Part shown: in pieces, positions 42,655-50,779 of the stretch
Layout: every line of letters begins with the position of its first letter
Position numbering within the stretch: the stretch's first letter is position 1
Origin: an uncultured Collinsella sp.
GTDB lineage: Bacteria > Actinomycetota > Coriobacteriia > Coriobacteriales > Coriobacteriaceae
Reading direction: 5' to 3'
Assembly (NCBI GenBank): GCA_900541675.1
Contig: UQKU01000008.1
Coordinates: forward strand, 9,783-73,782
DNA: 64,000 bases
Translations under genes and position numbers: made by a program
The notes under the pieces: model-generated
The model's input: the letters and a program-made list of their open reading frames with translations, nothing else
Told to the model about the DNA's origin: nothing
The model's database searches: none

Positions 42655-44955
42655 CTACTTGATCTTGGTTGTACCCGGTGCCAGGTTGGGGTCGGTCTCG
42701 TTGGCCTCGGTCTGGAAGTGCTCGGTATACACGTTCTTGCCGTCGCGGAACATCTCGTAGTACTGCATCTTGGCGTAATCCTCGCGTGCCTTGGTGGCAG
42801 CCGCGGCGGCGTCGTCGTCACCGGTGACGTTGGAGGAGAGCGCCCAGCGCAGGCTGGCGTCCTCGTAGCCGACGGAGTTGATGGCGGGCAGCGACTCGCG
42901 CAGCGTCATGTGCGCTTTCTGGTAGTCGGAGAGAGGTGCGCCGATCAGCTGCATCAGCTGGGTGGACAGATAGTTGGTGGACAGGTCGTCGACCTCGCTT
43001 GTCTGGTCGCAGCCGGCAACGTCGTAGTTGGCCCAAATGATGTAGTCGGTCTGCCACAAGCGCTCCTGGTGGGTGGCGTCATCCTCGTCGGTAAACCACT
43101 TGTCGTTGAACTTGGACGGGAAGAACGGCTGATGGTCGCCCCAGAACACCACGACCACCTTGCGATCGAGTTTGTTCAGGGCGTTGAGGAAGTAGCGCAG
43201 CGCCTGGTCGGACTGCTCAATGCACGAGACGTACTCGTCGACATCGGACAACGTGCCGTCCTCGACAGTCTTGGCGTCCAGGTCGGTCGTGTCGATGTTC
43301 AGGTGCATCTGCTTATCTGCCGGCAGTAGACCCGTATCGTAGCCCGAGTGGTTCTGCATGGTCACGTCGAAGATAAACTGCGGATCGGCGTTCTGGTCGA
43401 GCAGCTCAAGAATCTTGTCGTAGGTAGCCTGGTCGGTCACCATACCGCGCAGGGTGTCGGCGCCCTGGAAATCGTTGATAGACAGGAACTGGTCAAAGCC
43501 AAAGTCCTTGTAGACGTTCTCGCGGTTCCAGTTGGTCGCGTGGTTGGGGTGCATGGCCGTGGTGGAATAGCCGAGCGATTTGAATTGCTCTGCCAGGTTC
43601 CCGGTCGTTTCCATGTTGTAGATGGTGTAGGGGTACACGCCCGAGCCCAGGTTGGCCATGGAGTTGCCGGTCATAAACTCAAACTCGGTATTGGCGGTGC
43701 CGCCGCCGTAGGCGCTCACGTAGAGCTTACCGCGGCTGAGGCAGTTGGGCAGGTTCTTAAAGTACTGCGGGCCCTCGTAGCCGGCGCGCATATTCTGGTA
43801 GATCGACAGATCCGAGAAGGTCTCGTTCATGATGGCGATGACCGTGGGCTTCTCGCTGTCGAACTGCTCCTTTGCGGCGGCGCGCTCGTCGCTCTTGGCC
43901 GCGTCGGACTTGTCGTAGGCCTTGGCGTACTTTTTGAGCGTGGCCTTGGCATCGTCGACGGAGTAGTCGGCGGGTTTGGGCGGCTTGATGGACTGCGCTG
44001 CGCTAATGAAAGCGGGCAGGTAGCCCTCGCGCCAGTAGCTCTCGAGCGGGCGCCAGGTGTAGACGGTGATGCCGAGGGTGTTGTAGTAGTCGATAAGCGT
44101 GACGTGCGCGGTCACGCCGCCCAGGCACAGCACGGCGACGAGCAGGTTGGTGAGCAGCATGCGCTTGGCGTTGGCGGCGCCCTTCTGACGGTGCGGTGCC
44201 ACCAGGCCGGCGTACTCGCATAGCAGCATGGCGATGGCGGTAAAGCCCATGGACAGCACGCAGAACAGTGAGATCGAGAAGGTGTAGCCGGTGCCGGCGA
44301 CCGCGGCGGCGGTGGAGATGGCCGAAAGGTCGCCCGGCTGGATGGGCATGGATTTAAACGTGATGACGAAGAACTCGGCAATGCCCAGGACAAAGAGGGC
44401 AAAGGCCAGGACCGCGGGAGCTGCGCCGTGGCGCTGGAACAGGAAGAACAGGCCGACCATGAGCGTGGTGATGATGGCCCACTCGAGCAGGATGCACAGG
44501 GGGTAGACCCAGGTAAAGTCGTGGTTGGACGAGACCTCCATGCCCAGCAGCGCAAAGACGCCGGCGAGCAGCAGGCACAGGACGGCGGCGACGAGCGGTT
44601 TGCCCACAAAGGCGCCGCGCAGGCGGGCGAGCTTGCCGGTGGGGGCGGGGGCGTCGGGCCCGGCGAACGCAAAGACGCGCGGGGCGATGCGGTCGCGGGC
44701 GATGCTGGCCCAAGCGCAGCCGGTGAGGATGGCGTTGGTCAGGATGAGCATTACGAAGGCGAGCGGCTCGTTTTGCGCGACGAGGCCAATGGCGCTCCAA
44801 ATGGTCAAAAAGAGCTGGAACAGGCCGAAGGCGACGCTCCACCCAAGAGCGCTTTTGGCAACGGTGCCCGACTGAGCGCGAATGGCCTTGGCCTCGCGCA
44901 AGACAAGGTAGACGGTCGCCGCAAGACCGACGAGCGAGATGGCGGCAGCGAACAT
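42655..44955 (-). CDS. LTA synthase family sulfatase-fold membrane protein
   Basis: 766 residues: an N-terminal membrane region with about six spans (residues 1-290), then an extracellular alkaline-phosphatase/sulfatase fold. Family landmarks: VIAIMNETFSDLS (metal Glu), GGGTANTEFEFMTGNSM with the catalytic Thr in ANTEFE, HPNHATNWNRENVY, FDVTMQNHSGYD and VVVFWGDHQPFFP. Such enzymes transfer glycerol-phosphate from phosphatidylglycerol to wall or lipid polymers. ATG 44955 has GAGGAG 8 nt upstream; a GTG five codons earlier overlaps that site. Confidence 0.9.
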   Translation of the reverse strand: MFAAAISLVGLAATVYLVLREAKAIRAQSGTVAKSALGWSVAFGLFQLFLTIWSAIGLVAQNEPLAFVMLILTNAILTGCAWASIARDRIAPRVFAFAGPDAPAPTGKLARLRGAFVGKPLVAAVLCLLLAGVFALLGMEVSSNHDFTWVYPLCILLEWAIITTLMVGLFFLFQRHGAAPAVLAFALFVLGIAEFFVITFKSMPIQPGDLSAISTAAAVAGTGYTFSISLFCVLSMGFTAIAMLLCEYAGLVAPHRQKGAANAKRMLLTNLLVAVLCLGGVTAHVTLIDYYNTLGITVYTWRPLESYWREGYLPAFISAAQSIKPPKPADYSVDDAKATLKKYAKAYDKSDAAKSDERAAAKEQFDSEKPTVIAIMNETFSDLSIYQNMRAGYEGPQYFKNLPNCLSRGKLYVSAYGGGTANTEFEFMTGNSMANLGSGVYPYTIYNMETTGNLAEQFKSLGYSTTAMHPNHATNWNRENVYKDFGFDQFLSINDFQGADTLRGMVTDQATYDKILELLDQNADPQFIFDVTMQNHSGYDTGLLPADKQMHLNIDTTDLDAKTVEDGTLSDVDEYVSCIEQSDQALRYFLNALNKLDRKVVVVFWGDHQPFFPSKFNDKWFTDEDDATHQERLWQTDYIIWANYDVAGCDQTSEVDDLSTNYLSTQLMQLIGAPLSDYQKAHMTLRESLPAINSVGYEDASLRWALSSNVTGDDDAAAAATKAREDYAKMQYYEMFRDGKNVYTEHFQTEANETDPNLAPGTTKIK

Positions 44956-45169
44956 GCTGAGACTCCTCACAAACTTAAAACCTACGAAAGCGGGGGTTTA
45001 CCCGATTGTTACCAAGATATGCGCTGCAATTGGTGGCTGCGCACAACAACCAGCCATATTAACGCGCACGTGTGGCGGTGTGGCGCAATGTAGTGGCGAC
45101 CTGCGCGATAATGGACGGGAATTACACGGAAACGTAAAGGCTTCTTAAAGAAATGGCAGGGATGAGGCT

Positions 45170-46018
45170 ATGAGCGAGCAGGTTTGCACCAAGGCTGTGG
45201 ATACGCACGGCTATCCGGTCGAGACTACGGGCAACGCGGTACTGGACATCTTGGAGCATCGCTCGTCTACGCGTGCCTTCGCGCGTGATGACGATGACCG
45301 TCCCGTGGCGGTGACCGACGAACAGCGGGCGGCGATTCTGCATGCGGCGAGCCGTGCGCCGTCGGCAGGCGCCATGATGATGTATTCCATCGTGAGCATT
45401 CGTGAGCAGGCCACATTGGACCGCCTGGCCGACCTGTGCGATCATCAGCCCATGATCGCCAAGGCGCCCTGGGCACTCATATTTGTAGTCGACTATGCCA
45501 AGTGGATCGATCTGTTTGAGCACGTGGGTTGCTTTGAGCCCGAGTTTGTCGAGCGCACGGGCAAGTCGCCACGTCGTGCGCCGGGCCTGGGCGACTTTGC
45601 CATCGCGGCACAGGATGCCATGATCGCCGCTCAAAACGCCGTGGTTGCCGCCGAGGCCCTGGGGCTGGGGAGCTGCTATATCGGCGATGTCGTCGAGAAC
45701 GCCGAGGAAGTCGCCGCGCTGCTGGACTTGCCTCCCTATACCATGCCGCTGTCGATGCTCATCATCGGCACGCCCCGCAAGGAGCGCCCGGCGATCGCGC
45801 ATCCCGTGGTGAACCTGGTGCATGAGGAGCGTTATTGTCGCGCCGACGCCGCGACCTTGGATGCGCAGGTGGCCGAGATGGACGCGATGTTTCGCCCGCA
45901 CGCCCGCGAGGTGGGCGAGCGCGTCGTCGATATCTACACCCGTAAGCACACGAGTCCCTTTATGGCCGAGATGAGCCGCTCTATGGAGTGGTGGTTCAAA
46001 AACTGGCTCGGAAAATGA
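45170..46018 (+). CDS. Nitroreductase-family protein
   Basis: 282 residues. ILEHRSSTRAFARDDDDRPV, AASRAPSAGAMMMYS, AAQNAVVAAEALGLGSCYIGDVV and MLIIGTPRKERPA follow the FMN-dependent nitroreductase order. About 60 extra C-terminal residues (from EERYC on, ending SMEWWFKNWLGK) exceed the core fold and are seen in the larger anaerobe group. Cytoplasmic, substrate unknown. Not closely similar to the shorter nitroreductase at 19755. GGATGAGG site. Confidence 0.85.
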   Translation: MSEQVCTKAVDTHGYPVETTGNAVLDILEHRSSTRAFARDDDDRPVAVTDEQRAAILHAASRAPSAGAMMMYSIVSIREQATLDRLADLCDHQPMIAKAPWALIFVVDYAKWIDLFEHVGCFEPEFVERTGKSPRRAPGLGDFAIAAQDAMIAAQNAVVAAEALGLGSCYIGDVVENAEEVAALLDLPPYTMPLSMLIIGTPRKERPAIAHPVVNLVHEERYCRADAATLDAQVAEMDAMFRPHAREVGERVVDIYTRKHTSPFMAEMSRSMEWWFKNWLGK

Positions 46019-46020
46019 CG

Positions 46021-46053
46021 AATGTGACAAAGGGGGCATCCCTTTGTCACATT
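46021..46053. terminator. Perfect hairpin after the nitroreductase gene
   Basis: AATGTGACAAAGGG / CCCTTTGTCACATT, perfect 14-bp stem, 5-nt loop, no T run. Likely terminator or message-end stabiliser. Confidence 0.65.
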
Positions 46054-46136
46054 CCATATCGCCGCGGTGGCCTAAAGGCCGCATAAATGTTTATCTAGCT
46101 GGGAAAACGGTGCCATTAAAATATGGGCTGATTACA

Positions 46137-46142
46137 TATAAT
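46137..46142 (+). promoter_or_regulatory. Likely -10 box of the kup gene
   Basis: TATAAT 36 bp before the start codon, in an AT-rich stretch; no strong -35 box is visible at 16-18 bp. Confidence 0.4.
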
Positions 46143-46177
46143 CCCGTCGAACGTTAAAATTGGGAGGAAACCGGCTT

Positions 46178-48205
46178 ATGGAACAAAAGGCAAAGGAAGT
46201 AGCCTCGCACGCTGCGATTCCTGTGAGCATCTCGGCGATGCTCGTCACGCTGGGCGTGGTGTATGGCGATATCGGCACCAGCCCCATGTATGTAACCAAG
46301 GCGCTCGTTGCCGGCAACGGCGGCATCGGAAGCGTCACGCAGGAGTTCGTGCTCGGCGCGCTCTCCCTTGTCGTGTGGACGGTCACGCTGCTGACGACCG
46401 TCAAGTACGTGCTGATCTCGCTGCGCGCCGACAACCACGGCGAGGGCGGCATCTTTGCCCTGTACAGCCTGGTCAAGCGCTGCGGCAAGTGGCTCATCAT
46501 CCCCGCCATGCTGGGCGGCGCGGCGCTCCTCGCCGACGGCATCCTGACGCCTGCCGTTACCGTCACCACGGCCATCGAGGGCCTGCGCACCATCCCGGCG
46601 GTCCATGCCGTGCTCGGTGACGACCAGGGTCGTGTCGTCGCCATCACGCTTGCCATCATCATCGCGCTCTTCTTGGTGCAGCGCATCGGCACGGCCAAGA
46701 TCGGTCACGCCTTCGGCCCCATCATGACGCTGTGGTTTTTGTTCCTGGGCGGCACGGGCCTGTTCTTTGTCTGCCAGTATCCCGCGGTGCTGCTGTGCCT
46801 CAACCCGTTGCGTGGCATCGCTTTTCTGCTGAGCCCCAACAACCATGCGGGCATCATGATTTTGGGCAGCTGCTTCCTCGCTACCACCGGTGCCGAGGCG
46901 CTCTATTCCGACATGGGCCATGTGGGCCGCGGCAACATCTATGCCACCTGGCCGTTCGTTAAGTGCTGCCTGCTGCTGTCCTACATGGGCCAGGGCGCGT
47001 GGCTTATCAACAACGCCGGCAACCCGGAGCTCATGGGTATCGCCGACCTCAACCCCTTCTACCAGATGCTCGCCCCGGGTCTGCGCCCCTTTGCCGTCGG
47101 CCTTTCCACCGTCGCGGCCATCATCGCCTCGCAGGCGCTCATCACCGGCGCATTCTCGCTGGTGTCCGAGGCCAGCCGCCTGGACCTTATGCCGCATATG
47201 CAGGTCTTCTATCCTGCCGAGACCAAGGGCCAGCTCTACATCCCCATGGTCAACAACGTCATGCTCGTGGGCTGCGTCGTCGTGGTGCTGCTGTTCCAGA
47301 ACTCGGCGCACATGGAGGCCGCGTACGGCCTGGCCATTACCCTGACCATGATGTGCACGACAATGCTGCTCTTCTTCTATCTGCACGTGGAGCGCAATCT
47401 CAAGGTCGCGCCGTGGATCTTTGCCGCCTTCTTCCTTATGCTCGAGGGCTTCTTCTTTGTGAGCTCGCTCACCAAGTTCTTCCACGGCGGCTATTTCACC
47501 ATCCTTATGGCCGCGCTCATCATGGGCATCATGGTGTGCTGGTACAACGGCACGGCGGTTGAGCAGCGCCAGTTTACGCTGCTGCCGCTGCGCAGCTATC
47601 TGCCGCAGCTCAAGCGCCTGCGCGACGACGATCGCTACGAGCTCGTGAGCGACAACATCGTGTACCTGACCAAGGACACCAACACCGACTATATCGACCG
47701 CGATATCGTCTACTCGATTTTGGACAAGCACCCCAAGCGCGCTCGTGCCTGGTGGTTCGTGAACGTCGAGACCATGGACGAGCCGCATACCTTTGCCTAC
47801 TCGGTCGAGACGTTCGGCACCGACTACGTATTCCGCGTGCATCTGTACCTGGGCTATAAGATCAACCAGCGCGTCAATGCTTACCTGCGCCAGGTTGTTC
47901 AGGACCTGGCTGCCAGCGGCGAGCTGCCGGCGCAGACGCACGATTACTCGGTCTACAAGGATCCGGGCAACATCGGTACGTTTAAGTTCGTCATGATCCG
48001 CAAGCTGCTGGCGCCCGAAAGCGACGTGGAGCCCAGCGAGCGTACGGCCATCACGCTCAAGTACATCATCCGCCGCGCCGCCGGCACGCCTGCGCGCTGG
48101 TACGGCCTGGAGAACTCCAACGTGAGCTTTGAGTACGTGCCGCTGTTCACCAAGTTTAAGGCCGTGAGCAAGATGCAGCGCCTGGCTCCCGACGAGCGTC
48201 CGTAG
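46178..48205 (+). CDS. kup: Potassium uptake protein Kup
   Basis: 675 residues: about twelve membrane spans over residues 1-455, starting with the family motif LGVVYGDIGTSPMYV and NHGEGGIFALYSL, then a ~220-residue cytoplasmic tail. Proton-coupled K+ uptake across the cytoplasmic membrane. ATG 46178 with GGGAGG upstream; an earlier in-frame TTG at 46160 is inside that region. A KdpD/KdpE-like pair lies downstream behind a terminator, suggesting shared potassium control. Confidence 0.93.
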   Translation: MEQKAKEVASHAAIPVSISAMLVTLGVVYGDIGTSPMYVTKALVAGNGGIGSVTQEFVLGALSLVVWTVTLLTTVKYVLISLRADNHGEGGIFALYSLVKRCGKWLIIPAMLGGAALLADGILTPAVTVTTAIEGLRTIPAVHAVLGDDQGRVVAITLAIIIALFLVQRIGTAKIGHAFGPIMTLWFLFLGGTGLFFVCQYPAVLLCLNPLRGIAFLLSPNNHAGIMILGSCFLATTGAEALYSDMGHVGRGNIYATWPFVKCCLLLSYMGQGAWLINNAGNPELMGIADLNPFYQMLAPGLRPFAVGLSTVAAIIASQALITGAFSLVSEASRLDLMPHMQVFYPAETKGQLYIPMVNNVMLVGCVVVVLLFQNSAHMEAAYGLAITLTMMCTTMLLFFYLHVERNLKVAPWIFAAFFLMLEGFFFVSSLTKFFHGGYFTILMAALIMGIMVCWYNGTAVEQRQFTLLPLRSYLPQLKRLRDDDRYELVSDNIVYLTKDTNTDYIDRDIVYSILDKHPKRARAWWFVNVETMDEPHTFAYSVETFGTDYVFRVHLYLGYKINQRVNAYLRQVVQDLAASGELPAQTHDYSVYKDPGNIGTFKFVMIRKLLAPESDVEPSERTAITLKYIIRRAAGTPARWYGLENSNVSFEYVPLFTKFKAVSKMQRLAPDERP

Positions 48206-48277
48206 TCGACGTCTGCTGTTTGTCTAGCGACCGCGGGCTGCAAAGGCTATACACTTGGAACCACCACAAGGAGGCCA

Positions 48278-48320
48278 CCACCACAAAGGTGCCTGTCCCC
48301 TTTGTGGTGGTTTTTGTTTT
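48278..48320 (+). terminator. Terminator of kup, GGTGCCTGTCCCC hairpin copy 3
   Basis: CCACCACAAAGG / CCTTTGTGGTGG perfect 12-bp stem, loop TGCCTGTCC, then TTTTTGTTTTT. Best preserved member of the small hairpin family at 11466 and 13152. Confidence 0.85.
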
Positions 48321-48341
48321 TGAGAGAGGGGCGGGGCGCTG

Positions 48342-49967
48342 ATGGACGTCCATGCGGACGGCGATATTGCCGATAACTTTTGGTGGCGGCGTACAACGCT
48401 GACGCGTCGCAGCCCTCTGTATGACGCCTGCGTATCGGCGGGGCTGCTGGTCGCGGCGACGGTTGTGGGCGCGCTGCTCGACCATCCGGGTCTCGCGCCG
48501 AGCATCATGATCGTCTATGTGTTTGCCGTGCAGCTGTGCGCCTTCTTTACCTGGAGCCGCCTGTACTGCCTGCTGAGCTCTGCCGCCGCCGTGGCGCTCT
48601 ACAACTTCTTGTTTGTCGACCCGCGTTACGCGCTGTCGTTTATCGACCGCGCCTATCCCGGCATGTTCTTCATTATGTTTGCGGTCTCGCTCGTGTCGAG
48701 CTCGATTGCGCTGGCCCTGCGCCGCGCCTTGGCGCAGGCTGCCGCCAGCGACCGTCGCACGCAGATGGTGCTCGAGACCAACCGCATGCTGCAGCGGTGC
48801 GGCGATCAGCAACAGATTGTGCATGCTATGGCAACGCAACTGGCGCGTCTTTCGGACTGTCCGGTCGTGTGGTATAGCGCCGATGCCGACGACGATGACC
48901 TGCTGCCGCGCACGATGTACACGGCCGTGGGCGATGCCGCGCCGGTGCACCAGCTGGCGCCGCAGATGCCGCCGCGGCTCTCGGCGTCCGCCTATGTGGG
49001 AACGCCGCTCGATGCCACCTATGGCGCTTCGGCGTTCTATGGCATATACCTGACTGTGCGCTCGGGTGACACCATGGTGCGCGCGGGCGATCCCGCCTCG
49101 GTGGTGGGGGTGCTCGCCATTGTCGCCGAGCCCGATGCGCTGACGCCCGAGGAGCGGACGCTTGCCGATGCCATCGCGAGCGAAGGCGAGCTGGCGCTCG
49201 ATCGCGCCCGCGCCATGGAGGCCCGTGAGGAAGCGGCGGTGCTCGCTAAAAACGAGCAGCTGCGCGCCAACTTGTTGCGCTCCATCTCGCACGATTTGCG
49301 CACGCCGCTTACCAGCATTTCGGGTAATGCCGACGTGCTGCTCGACCAGGGCTCGACCGGCACGGCCGTGCTTGACGACCAGACACGCCGCGGTATGCTC
49401 CTATCCATTCGCTCGGACGCGCAATGGCTCAATGCTACCGTCGAGAATCTGCTCGCCATCACCAAGCTCGAGGGCGGCGGCATGCATCTGTCGACTACGC
49501 TCGAGCTTATGGACGATATCGTCGAGGAGGCGCTGCGCCACGTAAACCCGGCCGTGCGCGAGCACGACCTTAAGGTGGTGGCGTGCGATGAGCCGGCGCT
49601 CGTCAACGTCGATGCGCGCCTGATGGTGCAGCTGGTGGTAAACCTGGTGAACAACGCCATTACCTACACGCCCGCGGGCTCGCATATCGTGATTTCGATT
49701 AGCGTCGACGGCGGGTGCGTGAGGTGTTCGGTCGCCGACGACGGCCCGGGCATTGCGCCCGAGGACCGCGAGCGCATCTTTGAGTCGTTCTACACCGCCA
49801 ACCATGGCCTGGCCGACAGCCGACGCAGTGTGGGCCTGGGGCTTTCGCTTTGCCGCTCCATTGCGCTGGCGCATGGCGGTAGCATAGAGGTTGCCGCGGC
49901 GGACCCGCACGGCTCGGTCTTTACGATCGAGCTTCCCGCCGTCGACGTTTCGTTTGATAAGGAGTAG
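48342..49967 (+). CDS. KdpD-like sensor histidine kinase lacking the N-terminal KdpD domain
   Basis: 541 residues. Four-span DUF4118 membrane region (residues ~28-125), a GAF-like region (~145-290), then HisKA with SISHDLRTPLTSI (phospho-His) and HATPase blocks NLVNNAITYTP, DDGPGIAPEDRERIFESFY and GLGLSLC. Classical KdpD is ~900 residues with an N-terminal KdpD plus universal-stress domain; both are absent and the protein starts right at the membrane part. Stop is 4 bp before the regulator start. The kdpFABC pump is not in view; kup upstream may be a target. Confidence 0.88.
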   Translation: MDVHADGDIADNFWWRRTTLTRRSPLYDACVSAGLLVAATVVGALLDHPGLAPSIMIVYVFAVQLCAFFTWSRLYCLLSSAAAVALYNFLFVDPRYALSFIDRAYPGMFFIMFAVSLVSSSIALALRRALAQAAASDRRTQMVLETNRMLQRCGDQQQIVHAMATQLARLSDCPVVWYSADADDDDLLPRTMYTAVGDAAPVHQLAPQMPPRLSASAYVGTPLDATYGASAFYGIYLTVRSGDTMVRAGDPASVVGVLAIVAEPDALTPEERTLADAIASEGELALDRARAMEAREEAAVLAKNEQLRANLLRSISHDLRTPLTSISGNADVLLDQGSTGTAVLDDQTRRGMLLSIRSDAQWLNATVENLLAITKLEGGGMHLSTTLELMDDIVEEALRHVNPAVREHDLKVVACDEPALVNVDARLMVQLVVNLVNNAITYTPAGSHIVISISVDGGCVRCSVADDGPGIAPEDRERIFESFYTANHGLADSRRSVGLGLSLCRSIALAHGGSIEVAAADPHGSVFTIELPAVDVSFDKE

Positions 49968-49971
49968 CGCT

Positions 49972-50685
49972 GTGCCGAACTCTGCCGTGAAACCGCTCAT
50001 CTTGGTCGTTGAGGACGACCCCGCCGTCCGCAACCTTATCGTCGCCGCGCTCGAGGCGCACGGCTTGCGCCATATGGCTGTGGAGACCGCTCATGCCGCC
50101 ATCGCCGCCGCCTCGTCGCAGGCGCCGAGCATTGTGCTGCTCGATCTGGGCCTGCCCGATATGGACGGCGTCAAGGTGGTGGAGTCGGTGCGCACGTGGT
50201 CGGGCATGCCGATCATCGTGGTCTCGGCGCGCAGCGAGGACGCGGACAAGATCCGCGCGCTCGATGCTGGTGCCGACGACTACCTGACCAAGCCGTTTTC
50301 GGTCGAGGAACTGCTCGCGCGCATTCGCACGACGCTCAGGCGCCTTTCGTATGCGCAAACGGGCGGCGTTGCCTCCGAGGGCTCGTTCGATACCGGTGAG
50401 CTGCATATCGATTTTGATGCTGGCATCGCCATGATGGATGGCGAGGAACTGCACCTGACGCCGATCGAGTACAAGCTCCTGTGTCTGCTGGCGCACAACG
50501 CCGACAAGGTGTTGACGCACCAGTTTATCCTGCACGAGATTTGGGGCACGGCGACCAAGAGCGACCTGGCGAGCCTGCGCGTCTTTATGGGCACGCTGCG
50601 CAAGAAAATCGAGTCCGACCCCGCGCATCCGCGCTATATCCAGACGCATGTGGGCATCGGCTACCGATTGGTCATCCAAGGCTAG
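49972..50685 (+). CDS. KdpE-like OmpR-family response regulator
   Basis: 237 residues. Receiver domain: VVEDDPAVR, phospho-acceptor Asp in LLDLGLPDMDG, conserved Lys in YLTKPFSVEELLARI; winged-helix DNA-binding domain ending ASLRVFMGTLRKKIE and HVGIGYRLV. GTG start 4 bp after the kinase stop, with AAGGAG inside the kinase end, so translation is coupled. Partner of the preceding sensor. Confidence 0.9.
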   Translation: MPNSAVKPLILVVEDDPAVRNLIVAALEAHGLRHMAVETAHAAIAAASSQAPSIVLLDLGLPDMDGVKVVESVRTWSGMPIIVVSARSEDADKIRALDAGADDYLTKPFSVEELLARIRTTLRRLSYAQTGGVASEGSFDTGELHIDFDAGIAMMDGEELHLTPIEYKLLCLLAHNADKVLTHQFILHEIWGTATKSDLASLRVFMGTLRKKIESDPAHPRYIQTHVGIGYRLVIQG

Positions 50686-50710
50686 ATCGCCAACCACCAT
50701 CCCAATATGA

Positions 50711-50775
50711 GTTGCGGTGAAATACGGTCTAAATTTGCCTAATTCCAGGCAAAACAGTCCGTATTCCACCGCAAC
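50711..50775. repeat. Two-tier palindrome between converging genes
   Basis: Outer arms GTTGCGGTGAAATACGG / CCGTATTCCACCGCAAC differ at one base pair; inner stem TTTGCCT-AATTCC-AGGCAAA. Ends 4 bp before the stop codon of rlmKL. Probably a bidirectional terminator. Confidence 0.8.
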
Positions 50776-50779
50776 TATG

